8,396 nt of DNA, taken from positions 1-8,396 of the forward strand of contig JBJXFY010000416.1 of the NCBI GenBank assembly GCA_046155815.1. The letters are read 5' to 3'. The stretch comes from JBJXFY01 sp046155815 (GTDB taxonomy: Bacteria; Verrucomicrobiota; Verrucomicrobiia; Limisphaerales; CAIMTB01). Of the stretch, positions 1-6,577 are shown in pieces. Position 1 is the first letter of the stretch, and every line of letters starts with the position of its first letter. A program made the position numbers and the translations under genes. The notes under the pieces are model-generated. The model was given only the letters and a program-made list of their open reading frames with translations. It did no database searches and was not told the DNA's origin.

Positions 1-2
1 GG

Positions 3-413
3 CGCGGCGAGTTCAAGAACTCGACGCCGGAGAAGCCGGTGATTGACGTGTCGCGCTGGGAACGCGCCATGAACGGCCAGGCCATCCGCATCCTGCACTC
101 GATCAACCAGGGCGAGTACGGCGGCGAGACGCTGCTCTACTGGGACGACGAGAAGAAAAGCCTCGCCTACCTCTACGTGACCACCGCCGGTTTCCAGACC
201 GCCGGCACGATGACCTTCGCCGACGGGAAGTTCACCAGCGTCGAGAAGGTGAAGGGCGCGGCGGAAGGCGTCACGGAGGTCAAGGCCATCGGCGAGGTCC
301 GAGCGGACGGGACGCTGGTCAACAAGTCTGAGTATTTTCGTGACGGCAAATGGGAGCCCGGCCACGAGGTCACCTACCGCGAAGACCCGAAGGCCGAGGT
401 GGTCTTCAGGTAG
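3..413 (+). CDS. Probable lipocalin-like (DUF1579-like) protein, 5' end outside window
   Basis: The reading frame is open from the left edge, so the gene starts outside the window; 136 residues and a TAG stop are visible. A GTG at 39 and an ATG at 69 are internal codons, because the frame runs on upstream without a stop (residues RGEFKNSTPEKP precede the GTG). The visible part is an alternating pattern of short beta-strand-like segments with glycine turns: YGGETLLYWDDEKKSLAYLY, TTAGFQTAGTMTF, then KSEYFRDGKWEPGHEVTYRED close to the C-terminus. This recalls small beta-barrel, lipocalin-like proteins of the DUF1579 type, which are mostly of unknown function. No catalytic residues or signal peptide can be judged because the N-terminus is missing. 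It converges on the Hsp70 gene with 82 bp between the stops. The family call is from memory of the pattern and is moderate to low; that it is a coding region is secure. Confidence 0.75.
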   Translation, partial: RGEFKNSTPEKPVIDVSRWERAMNGQAIRILHSINQGEYGGETLLYWDDEKKSLAYLYVTTAGFQTAGTMTFADGKFTSVEKVKGAAEGVTEVKAIGEVRADGTLVNKSEYFRDGKWEPGHEVTYREDPKAEVVFR

Positions 414-418
414 GCGGA

Positions 419-478
419 GACCGGCATGATCGGTCGGGGCCGGTCTGCGCCCGGCCTGCCGGGAGACTGTGGCTCTCC
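419..478. terminator. GC-rich hairpin cluster between convergent genes
   Basis: Three perfect stems fill the 82-bp gap between convergent stops. GACCGGC 419-425 pairs with GCCGGTC 439-445. CCCGGC 450-455 pairs with GCCGGG 458-463. GGAGA 462-466 pairs with TCTCC 474-478, overlapping the second stem. None is followed by a T-run on either strand, so this is not a classical intrinsic terminator. It may serve both directions as a structural stop. Termination is inferred from position and structure only. Confidence 0.4.
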
Positions 479-495
479 GCCGCGTGCCCCGGAGA

Positions 496-2472
496 TCAGC
501 CGCGCAGCAGCCCTTGCTGGCGGAGCATGGCCTCCATCGCGCGGTCCATCAGGATTTCCGCGAGCGGCTGCGTGACGGCGTCAAGCGCCTGCACGGCCGC
601 CTTGAGGCGCGTGGTGTCGCCGATCTGCGAGGCGCCGTTCTCGGTGGCGAGCGCGGCCTCGGCGTCGCGGAGGGCTGCTTCCACGGGTGCGCGCTGCTCG
701 GGCCCGAGCGCATCCGCCAGGTCCGCGAGCGCCTTCCGGGTGGCGTCCACGACCTCGGTTGCCCGCAGCTTCGCCTCGATCCACTGCCGCGACTTCAGGT
801 CGTCCCAGGCGTGCTCGACGGATTCCTCGACCATCCGCTGCACGGCCGCGTCGTCCACGTCCACGGCGGACTTCATCTCCACGACCCGCTCGCGGCCGGT
901 GCGGGTGTCGCGGGCGAGGACGTGCAGCACGCCGTTGGCGTCGAGCTCGAACTGCACGCCCACGCGCGGAACGCCCTTGGGCGCGGGCTCGAACTCCAGC
1001 GTGAAGCGCCCCAGAGGCCAGTTGTCCCGCGCCCGTTCACGCTCGCCTTGAAGGACATGGATCAGCATCTCGCGCTGGCCGTCCACCGCCGTCGTGAACA
1101 TCTCGCCGGCCTTCACCGGAATGGTGGTGTTGCGCGGGATGATCACGTTCATCAACCCACCAAACGTCTCGAGGCCGAGCGAGAGCGGCGTTACGTCCAG
1201 GAGCAGCACCTCCCGGAAGCCGCCCGCGAGAATCGCGGCCTGGACGGCCGCACCGAGCGCCACGGCCTCGTCGGGGTTCACCGAGGTGTTCAGCTCCGGC
1301 CCGGCGGCGCGGTGATGCTCCGTGCCGAGGCGCACGTCGCCGCGCGTCTCCTCGAAGTCCGAGCAGCCGAACCATTCCGCCACCAGCCGCCGCACCAGCG
1401 GCATCCGCGTCTGCCCGCCGACGAGAATCACCTGGTCGAGATCCTGCGCCTCAAGCCTCGCGTCGGCGAGCGCGCGGACGCAGTGCCCGCGAGTGCGCTC
1501 GACCAGGTCGCGCGTCCTCCGCTCGAGTTCGTCGCGCGTGAGCCGGCAGGAGAAGCTGAAGTCCGGCGTGAGGAACGGAAGCGTGACTTCGACCTCGGTC
1601 TCCGTGCTGAGGCGGATTTTGGCGTCCTCCGCCGCCTCGCGAAGTCGCGCGAGGGCGGAGAGAGCCGCCGGCAACCTGTCGGCGAGTTCGGCGTTGCGCC
1701 CGGCCACTGCCGGCAAGCTGCCGTCAGCGCGTGGCAGGTCAGGCCCGCCCGCCGCCTTCACCCGTTCGACGAGGAATTCCGTCACCCGCCGGTCGAGGTC
1801 GTCGCCGCCGAGCCGCGTGTCGCCGTGCGTGGCGAGCACCTGGAAGACGCCCTCGTTCAGCTCGAGGATCGAGAGGTCGAACGTGCCGCCGCCGAGATCG
1901 TACACGGCGATCTTTGCGCGGTCGCGCAGGCGGTTCAGGCCATAGGCCAGTGCGGCGGCGGTCGGCTCGTTGATGATGCGCTCGACGGCGAAGCCGGCCA
2001 GCTCGCCGGCCCGGATCGTGGCCTGGCGCTGGGCGTCATTGAAATACGCCGGCACGGTGATGACGGCGCGGGTCACGGGTTCTCCCAGCGCGGCCTCCGC
2101 ATCGGACTTCAGCTTCGTCAGCACGGCCGCGGAGATGTCCTCGGGACGCCAGTCACGGCCGTGCAGCGGGATCGTCAGCGGCGCCGCGCCGTCGCCGGCC
2201 AGCGGATACGCCACGTCGCGCGCGGCGGCGGGCACGTCCGCGCCGCGACGGCCGATGAAGCGCTTCACCGATGAGACCGTTTCCGCCGGCCGGAGCACGC
2301 GCTGGCGGCGGGCCGGCTCGCCGACGGCGACGGTGCCGTCGGCCGCGACGTGGACGACGGAGGGCGTGAGCCGCCGGCCCTCCGCATCCGCCAGCACGCC
2401 GGGGAGGCCGGCGTCCACCACCGCGACGAGCGAGTTGGTGGTGCCGAGGTCAATGCCGACGATGCGGGACAT
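496..2472 (-). CDS. Hsp70 family molecular chaperone (HscA/DnaK-like)
   Basis: An ATP-dependent cytosolic chaperone of 658 residues. The start is the ATG at 2472-2470, giving MSRIVGIDLGTTNS, the usual Hsp70 N-terminus; the frame stays open to 2556, but that extension is not Hsp70-like. Visible motifs: phosphate-1 loop VGIDLGTTNS (5-14), VITVPAYFNDAQRQAT (137-152), NEPTAAALAYGL (168-179), phosphate-2 DLGGGTFDL (192-200), adenosine motif VILVGGQTRMP (348-358), interdomain linker LLLDVTPLSLG (423-433), and the beta-sandwich substrate domain with IPRNTTIP (445-452) and HVLQGERERA (472-481). The helical lid ends in LLRG, with no acidic EEVD-like tail. IPRNTTIP is shared with HscA, the iron-sulfur assembly Hsp70, but no hscB, iscU or fdx gene is near, so that role is unproven. 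About 20 extra residues sit between WFG (367-369) and LNTSVNPDEAV (394-404). No Shine-Dalgarno motif is seen. It probably shares a transcript with the gene at 2526-3872. Confidence 0.95.
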   Translation of the reverse strand: MSRIVGIDLGTTNSLVAVVDAGLPGVLADAEGRRLTPSVVHVAADGTVAVGEPARRQRVLRPAETVSSVKRFIGRRGADVPAAARDVAYPLAGDGAAPLTIPLHGRDWRPEDISAAVLTKLKSDAEAALGEPVTRAVITVPAYFNDAQRQATIRAGELAGFAVERIINEPTAAALAYGLNRLRDRAKIAVYDLGGGTFDLSILELNEGVFQVLATHGDTRLGGDDLDRRVTEFLVERVKAAGGPDLPRADGSLPAVAGRNAELADRLPAALSALARLREAAEDAKIRLSTETEVEVTLPFLTPDFSFSCRLTRDELERRTRDLVERTRGHCVRALADARLEAQDLDQVILVGGQTRMPLVRRLVAEWFGCSDFEETRGDVRLGTEHHRAAGPELNTSVNPDEAVALGAAVQAAILAGGFREVLLLDVTPLSLGLETFGGLMNVIIPRNTTIPVKAGEMFTTAVDGQREMLIHVLQGERERARDNWPLGRFTLEFEPAPKGVPRVGVQFELDANGVLHVLARDTRTGRERVVEMKSAVDVDDAAVQRMVEESVEHAWDDLKSRQWIEAKLRATEVVDATRKALADLADALGPEQRAPVEAALRDAEAALATENGASQIGDTTRLKAAVQALDAVTQPLAEILMDRAMEAMLRQQGLLRG

Positions 2473-2525
2473 GAGGCGGCGAAGGTGGTCGGACCAGACC
2501 GGGCGGCAAGCGGGCGGCAATCCGC

Positions 2526-3872
2526 TCAGCCACCTTGTCCGGCGGTCCGCACGCAATCCTCCCGCTGCGCCGGGCTCAGCGCCTCAGCCCGGTAGAAGCG
2601 GTTGTAGAACTCCGCATCCACGTGGATGACCTGATGGGCAAGGCCGGTGCGGAAGGGCGGCACCTGTGACGGGAATCGGCCGTAGCGGCCCCAGACGTAG
2701 TCGCAGTACGCCACCGTCGCAGCCACCGCGCGCTCGCTCACGCGCGCAATGCCGCTGCGCACGGCGTCACGTTCGCGCCAGGCCGTCACGCCGTCCGGGT
2801 CGGTGAAGGCCCCGCGCGGCCCGTGCTTGCGGTCGAGCAGGGCCTGCACCGCGTCGCGCATCGTGGCAAAGTTCGGCGGGCAGAGCGCGGCGAGCAGCGT
2901 CTCCCCGCCGGCGACCAGCGCGTGGGCGAGCGGCACGGGCACGTCCTTGCCGAGCAGTCGCAGGCCGAGCTTCACCAGCGCGTTCGCCCCGAGGTATTCG
3001 CCGGCGGACAGGGTGCGCGACGCGAAGCCCAGCGCCTCCGTCCAGGCGTAGTCGTGGTTCGCGAAGTGGCACCAGCCGCCCAGCCCGAGCGCCTGCGTCA
3101 TGAGACCGAGGTTCTGCAGCACCATGCCGGCCTCGAGGTTCACGAAGTCCGTCACGAACTGCTCGACCTGCCGGATCGTGACGACCTTGCCGTGGCGCGG
3201 GTCGTCGTCGAGGTGGCCCCCGCGGCTGCGCGCGAAGTTCGCCAGTCCGGCGGGGCGGAAGTTTGCGCGCTCGTCGAGGATCATCACGCCGGTGTCCTCG
3301 TTCAGCACCTCGAGCAGGCCGTTCACGTACATCGGCGTGAGGTCCGACACGGGCAGGAAGATCGTGCCGCCCGGCGCGGGCAGGCCCCACCGGTTCAGGT
3401 TGAGGTTGGTGATCGGCGCGACCGGCGGATGCACCCGGTCGGGCCGGATGTGGACCCGCAGCCTGCGCCACGCGGCGGTGAAGTCGCCGGCGCGGTTCAG
3501 CGCCATCACCTCGCGCTGGGCCTCCGCGGAAAGCTCCTGCGGCCGGCGCGCGTGCCAGACGCCGGCGTCGTTGATCACGAACAGCGCCACGCTCTGCAGC
3601 GCGTCACCGCTGGCCACCGTGCGCGCGACTGCGCCGGCCATGATGCCGCCGCCGTGGCCGGGCGCGAAGCAGAGGTCCAGCAGCGCCGGCCCGGTGATCC
3701 CGGCCGCGGCGAAGACCAGCGCCGCCTCCTCGTCCTCCGTCAGCGGTGCGGGCGCGTGGCGGCTGCGGTAGGCGAGGGGTCCGCCGGGAATCTCCATGCC
3801 GAGGCCGAAGCGCCGCGATCGGCGTTCGCGGAGGGCGTCGAGCAGCGGGTAGCCGGCGAGACTGGGGTTCAT
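2526..3872 (-). CDS. Uncharacterised protein with nitroreductase-like features
   Basis: A 448-residue protein I cannot assign to a characterised enzyme. Two stretches recall FMN-dependent nitroreductase-fold proteins. One is the N-terminal LRERRSRRFGLGM (14-26) followed by GPLAYRSRHAPAPLTEDEEAALVFAAAGITG (31-61), like the arginine-rich opening of nitroreductases. The other is GMVLQNLGLMTQALGLGGW (249-267), like the family's AxNLxLAAxxLGLGS helix. The C-terminal third (YCDYVWGRYGRFPSQVPPFRTG, 389-410, then HVDAEFYNRFY, 417-427) matches no motif I know. At 448 residues it is about twice the length of a classical nitroreductase. There is no signal peptide or membrane segment, so it is probably cytosolic. 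The start is an ATG at 3872-3870 without a Shine-Dalgarno motif. The Hsp70 gene follows in the same direction after 53 bp, suggesting an operon; whether the chaperone acts on this protein is unknown. A redox flavoenzyme role is inference. Confidence 0.7.
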   Translation of the reverse strand: MNPSLAGYPLLDALRERRSRRFGLGMEIPGGPLAYRSRHAPAPLTEDEEAALVFAAAGITGPALLDLCFAPGHGGGIMAGAVARTVASGDALQSVALFVINDAGVWHARRPQELSAEAQREVMALNRAGDFTAAWRRLRVHIRPDRVHPPVAPITNLNLNRWGLPAPGGTIFLPVSDLTPMYVNGLLEVLNEDTGVMILDERANFRPAGLANFARSRGGHLDDDPRHGKVVTIRQVEQFVTDFVNLEAGMVLQNLGLMTQALGLGGWCHFANHDYAWTEALGFASRTLSAGEYLGANALVKLGLRLLGKDVPVPLAHALVAGGETLLAALCPPNFATMRDAVQALLDRKHGPRGAFTDPDGVTAWRERDAVRSGIARVSERAVAATVAYCDYVWGRYGRFPSQVPPFRTGLAHQVIHVDAEFYNRFYRAEALSPAQREDCVRTAGQGG

Positions 3873-4030
3873 CGTTCAGGGAGGCTGCCGGGAAAGTGCG
3901 GCCGGCGCGAGCCGGGGCGCGGGAGGCGTTCAGGGCCGATCGGCGCCCGGGGATGTCGCGGCGGTGGTGCGGCCGCTCCAACGCGCCGGAACACTCGGAG
4001 AGCAACTCCAAGCCATTGTTAGACGTAAAT

Positions 4031-4059
4031 TTGACATCGCTTAGACAAGTGCAATTAGT
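4031..4059 (+). promoter_or_regulatory. Possible promoter of the fasciclin gene
   Basis: The 240-bp divergent gap 3873-4112 is GC-rich on its left and clearly AT-richer from about 4010. A perfect -35 hexamer TTGACA lies at 4031-4036. With a 17-nt spacer the -10 position reads ATTAGT (4054-4059), which matches TATAAT at only three positions. The word TTAGAC occurs twice, at 4019-4024 and 4041-4046, 22 bp apart (about two helical turns), and could be an operator. A small hairpin GTGTT/AACAC (4064-4068 with 4076-4080) would lie in the leader. I saw no good promoter for the minus-strand operon in the same gap. Confidence 0.35.
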
Positions 4060-4112
4060 CCCGGTGTTGCTGATAAACACTGCCAGCACGCACAACATCA
4101 ATTGAATCGCAC

Positions 4113-4601
4113 ATGAAGAAGCTCACTGTCTCCATCGCCGCCCTCGCCGCCGGCCTCTCCGTCTGGGTCGCCCAAGCCGAGGACAAGAAGTCCAAGGACA
4201 TCGTGGCCACGGCTGTCGAGGCCGGGTCGTTCAAGACCCTGGTGGCCGCCGTGAAGGCCGCCGACCTCGTGGCCACCCTCCAGAGCCCCGGGCCGTTCAC
4301 CGTATTCGCGCCGACCGACGAGGCGTTTGCCAAGCTGCCGGCGGGAACCGTGGAGAACCTGCTCAAGCCGGAGAACAAGGCCAAGCTCCAGGCAGTCCTG
4401 AAGTACCATGTGGTTTCGGGCAAGGTGCTCGCGGCTGATGTGAAGCCCGGCCAAGTCGCCACCGTGCAGGGCGGAAAGCTCACCATCGCCGTGAAGGATG
4501 GCAAGGTCATGGTGGACAGCGCGACGGTGATCAAGACCGACGTGATGGCCAGCAATGGCGTCATCCACGTCATTGACACCGTGGTGCTGCCCAAGGAGTA
4601 G
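4113..4601 (+). CDS. Exported fasciclin (FAS1) domain protein
   Basis: A 162-residue secreted protein with one FAS1 domain. The N-terminus is a typical signal peptide: MKK, then a hydrophobic stretch, with cleavage likely after VAQA (residue 22). The FAS1 domain fills the rest: FTVFAPTDEAF (62-72) is the H1 motif, LKYHVVSGKVL (96-106) holds the conserved YH, and NGVIHVIDTVVLP (148-160) is the H2 motif near the C-terminus. Single-FAS1 secreted proteins of this size are widespread in bacteria, and the domain is linked with adhesion and protein-protein contacts at the cell surface; no enzymatic activity is expected. The ATG at 4113 is chosen because it gives the signal peptide; no Shine-Dalgarno motif precedes it. 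It stands alone, with its own promoter region upstream and a strong terminator 20 bp after the stop, so it is probably monocistronic. The partner or ligand cannot be told from sequence. Confidence 0.95.
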   Translation: MKKLTVSIAALAAGLSVWVAQAEDKKSKDIVATAVEAGSFKTLVAAVKAADLVATLQSPGPFTVFAPTDEAFAKLPAGTVENLLKPENKAKLQAVLKYHVVSGKVLAADVKPGQVATVQGGKLTIAVKDGKVMVDSATVIKTDVMASNGVIHVIDTVVLPKE

Positions 4602-4613
4602 TCATCCGACCCC

Positions 4614-5384
4614 TCATTCAGGGCGCCCGCTCTCCGGGCGCCTTTTTGTTTCCCGCTCCGCCCGCAATTCGGGCGGAAATCCGAACCGTCTCAGAAACTC
4701 GCCCTTCGGCGCGGTGATCCGCACCAGCCGCCGCGTGAAGGGACACAGGTAGGCCAGCTCCAAGGCACGCAGCCCGAGGCCCTCGCGCGCCGGCTGGCCG
4801 TACAGCTGGTCGCCCACGATGGGAAGGCCCTCGGCCGCAAGATGCACGCGGATCTGGTGCGTGCGGCCGGTGAGCGGGCGGGCCTCGACGAGCACGGCGC
4901 CGGGCCGCTGCGCCAGCACACGGAAGGACGTCTCCGCCTCCTTGCCCCGCGCATCCACCCGCATCCGGGTCACGTCGGCGGGATCCTTCTCAAGGCTCAG
5001 GCGGCAGGTCCATTCCTCCGCCGTAGGCCGGCCGGCCACCACCGCGAGGTAGCGCTTCGCCATGTCGCGCGATTCAAACAGCGCGCCAAGGCTCTCGACC
5101 GCGCCGGGGCTCTTGCCGAAGAGCAGGACGCCGCTCGTGTCCGCATCAAGCCGGTGGACGTACCGGAGGAAGCGGAGGCGCCGCGCGCGCGCCCAGAAGT
5201 CGCCCGCGCCGATGGAGGACTGGAGGGCGGCCTGGAGGTTGCGGCCGGTGCGCTGCCAGGTGAAGGGCACGAGCATCCAGCCCGGTGGCTTGTCGAGCGC
5301 GAGCGCGGCGCGGTCCTCGTGCAGGATGTCCAGCCGCACGCGGTCGCGGCCTCGGCCAAGCTCGATGTAGGGCGGCGGGGGCAT
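4614..5384 (-). CDS. RluA-family RNA pseudouridine synthase
   Basis: A 256-residue enzyme that isomerises specific uridines to pseudouridine in rRNA or tRNA. Key motifs: LALDKPPGWMLVP (28-40) opens the catalytic domain, and YVHRLDADTSGVLLFGK (75-91) is the RluA-family signature, in which Asp80 (RLDxxTSG) is the expected catalytic nucleophile. LTGRTHQIRVHLAAEGLPIVGDQLYG (171-196) is the conserved RNA-binding and active-site segment. No S4 domain precedes the catalytic domain, so it is the short form; the RNA target cannot be told from sequence. The final residues, about 240-256 (RAERETKRRPESGRPE), are charged and look unstructured. They are encoded by DNA that also holds the fasciclin terminator. 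The stop is 12 bp from the convergent fasciclin stop. The start is an ATG at 5384-5382; the gene is divergent from the HAD gene with a 100-bp gap. Confidence 0.93.
   Translation of the reverse strand: MPPPPYIELGRGRDRVRLDILHEDRAALALDKPPGWMLVPFTWQRTGRNLQAALQSSIGAGDFWARARRLRFLRYVHRLDADTSGVLLFGKSPGAVESLGALFESRDMAKRYLAVVAGRPTAEEWTCRLSLEKDPADVTRMRVDARGKEAETSFRVLAQRPGAVLVEARPLTGRTHQIRVHLAAEGLPIVGDQLYGQPAREGLGLRALELAYLCPFTRRLVRITAPKGEFLRRFGFPPELRAERETKRRPESGRPE
4622..4647 (+). terminator. Intrinsic terminator of the fasciclin gene
   Basis: A perfect 8-bp stem, GGCGCCCG (4622-4629) with CGGGCGCC (4635-4642), encloses the 5-nt loop CTCTC and is followed at once by TTTTT (4643-4647) and then GTTT. It begins 20 bp after the fasciclin stop codon. 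It lies wholly inside the convergent pseudouridine synthase gene, encoding part of that protein's C-terminal RRPESGRP tail. The T-run is on the plus strand only, so it should act on fasciclin transcripts. Confidence 0.9.
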
Positions 5385-5484
5385 GAACGCCGGGCGAGGA
5401 TGCGGCGAAGGCCGTCCGTTGCGCCAGCGCCGCCGCGGGCTCCGGTTTGACCCGTCAGGCTGCGTCCGCTACGCACTTCGGCCC

Positions 5485-6321
5485 ATGACCGCCCCTGCCG
5501 CACCCTTCACCGGCCTCGTCGAGTTCGCCCCCGGCTTCGCGCCGCGGCCGCAGATCCGGCACGTCCTCCTCGACTTCGACGGCACGCTCTCCCTCATCCG
5601 TGAGGGCTGGCCGCAGGTGATGGTGCCGATGTTTGCGGAGGCGCTGCCGCCGCGGCCCGGCGAGTCCGCTGCCGACCGCGAGCGCCTCGCCTTCGAGGAT
5701 ATCATGCGCCTCAACGGCAAGCAGACCATCTACCAGATGATCCAGCTCGCCGACCGCATCCGCGAGCGCGGCGGCACGCCCGGCGCGCCGCTGGACTACA
5801 AGCACGAGTACCTGCGCCGCCTCAACCTCCGCATCGCCGCCCGCGTCGAGGGCCTGCGCGCCGGCACCACCCCGCCCGACGCCCTGCTCGTGCTCGGAAC
5901 GCGCCGCCTGCTCGACCTCCTCGCCGCGCGCGGCCTCACGCTCTACCTCGCCAGCGGCACGGACGAGCTCTACGTGAAGCAGGAGGCCGAGCTGCTCGGG
6001 CTCACGCCGTTCTTCGGCCCGCGCATCTACGGTGCGCAGGACAACTACCAGAGCTTCTCCAAGAAGATGGTCATCGAGCGCATCCTCGCGGAGAACCGCA
6101 TCCCGGGGGAGAACCTGCTCGCCATCGGCGATGGCTACGTGGAGATCGAGAACACCAAGCAGGCCGGCGGCCTCGCCGTCGCCGTGGCCAGCGACGAGGC
6201 GAACAACGGTTCCGGCCGCATGGACGAATGGAAGCGCCAGCGCCTGCTCGGCGTGGGCGCGGACGTGGTGGTGCCGGACTACCGCGACGCCGAGGCGCTC
6301 GTCGCGGCCGTGCTGGGTTGA
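5485..6321 (+). CDS. HAD-superfamily hydrolase (phosphatase-like)
   Basis: A 278-residue protein with all four HAD motifs. Motif I is HVLLDFDGTLS (26-36), with nucleophile Asp30 and acid/base Asp32. A helical C1-type cap follows (about 40-135). Motif II is LYLASGTDE (153-161, Ser157), motif III is probably Lys193 or Lys194 (SFSKKMV), and motif IV is LLAIGDGYVEIENTKQAGG (211-229), with Asp216 and Glu220 or Glu222 as likely Mg-binding acids. It resembles phosphoglycolate phosphatase and beta-phosphoglucomutase relatives, so a small phosphorylated metabolite is the likely substrate; which one is unknown. The ATG at 5485 is preferred. The frame stays open back to an ATG at 5383, but those 34 extra residues are arginine-rich, unlike the family, and would overlap the start of the divergent gene. 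The product is cytosolic. No partner gene lies downstream, so it appears to be transcribed alone. Confidence 0.92.
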   Translation: MTAPAAPFTGLVEFAPGFAPRPQIRHVLLDFDGTLSLIREGWPQVMVPMFAEALPPRPGESAADRERLAFEDIMRLNGKQTIYQMIQLADRIRERGGTPGAPLDYKHEYLRRLNLRIAARVEGLRAGTTPPDALLVLGTRRLLDLLAARGLTLYLASGTDELYVKQEAELLGLTPFFGPRIYGAQDNYQSFSKKMVIERILAENRIPGENLLAIGDGYVEIENTKQAGGLAVAVASDEANNGSGRMDEWKRQRLLGVGADVVVPDYRDAEALVAAVLG

Positions 6322-6381
6322 ACCGCCGTGGCAGCGATGCCCCGTCGCCGCAAGGTGTCCGCGGCGCCCCGCCGCGTGACA

Positions 6382-6530
6382 CTTGGGAAGAGGTTTCCGC
6401 AGCTTGGGAGAGGGCGAAGGACAGCACCCCAGCCACTGGGGTGGAAAGACGCCCTGCACCGGAGCGCGGGTTTCAAGCCTGCTTCAACGACCCGGTCCCG
6501 CATACGCGGGAGACTCCCGGCCCGCCCCGG
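6382..6530. repeat. Non-coding hairpin-rich stretch, REP-like
   Basis: The gap between the HAD gene and the next gene contains no convincing coding sequence but much structure. A near-repeat of CTTGGGAAGAGG (6382-6393) recurs as CTTGGGAGAGGG (6403-6414). CACCCCAG (6425-6432) and CTGGGGTG (6436-6443) form a perfect 8-bp stem with a 3-nt loop. GCGGG (6466-6470) pairs with CCTGC (6478-6482) with one G-T wobble. TCCCGC (6496-6501) and GCGGGA (6506-6511) form a 6-bp stem with loop ATAC, extended by CCGG/CCGG (6492-6495 and 6517-6520) across a bulge. No T-runs follow. Serial GC-rich hairpins downstream of a gene are typical of dispersed intergenic (REP-like) repeats; only one copy is visible, so that label is inference. 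Confidence 0.45.
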
Positions 6531-6577
6531 CGCTAACAACCCTCATGGGCGCGGCCGCACATGGGTGGGCGTTACCG
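6531..6577. other. Imperfect palindrome, degenerate attC-like site
   Basis: A 47-bp imperfect inverted repeat centred on GGCC. The left arm starts CGCTAAC (6531-6537) and the right arm ends GTTACCG (6571-6577), which are mirror images except for one base. CATG elements (6544-6547 and 6559-6562) also face each other. It covers the stop codon of the 6543-7091 gene, as attC sites often do. However, the cores fit the attC consensus (RYYYAAC and GTTRRRY) poorly, and the length is below the usual minimum of about 57 bp. The assignment is therefore weak and rests mainly on the two better sites nearby. Confidence 0.25.

Noticed and set aside
469..2274. A 601-codon open frame on the plus strand, antisense to the Hsp70 gene
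   Set aside because: It is the opposite-strand shadow of a high-GC gene. Its product is Arg/His/Val-rich without recognisable domains, while the minus strand has every Hsp70 motif.
2473..2556. A longer start for the Hsp70 gene
   Set aside because: The extra 28 residues precede the canonical MSRIVGIDLGTTNS opening and overlap the end of the upstream gene.
2823..4022. A 399-codon plus-strand frame opposite the nitroreductase-like gene
   Set aside because: Low-complexity His/Arg/Glu/Val composition typical of antisense frames in GC-rich DNA; the minus-strand frame has a structured, nitroreductase-like sequence.
3604..4101. A minus-strand frame extending across the divergent promoter region
   Set aside because: It overlaps the nitroreductase-like gene in another frame, becomes Arg/Pro-rich, and shows no family resemblance.
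5447..5475. TTGACC with TACGCA 17 bp later as a promoter for the HAD gene
   Set aside because: The -10 matches poorly (two of six positions), and the start point would fall almost on the ATG; not strong enough to annotate.
5383..5484. A longer start for the HAD gene at ATG 5383
   Set aside because: The extra 34 residues are Arg-rich and unlike the family, and the start would overlap the divergent synthase start. ATG 5485 gives a normal N-terminus.
5455..6459. A 334-codon minus-strand frame opposite the HAD gene
   Set aside because: All four HAD motifs are on the plus strand; the antisense product has no motif and is compositionally biased.
6322..6539. Short open frames in the gap after the HAD gene
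   Set aside because: Several overlapping frames on both strands, none with a domain, signal peptide or ribosome binding site; the DNA is dominated by hairpins.
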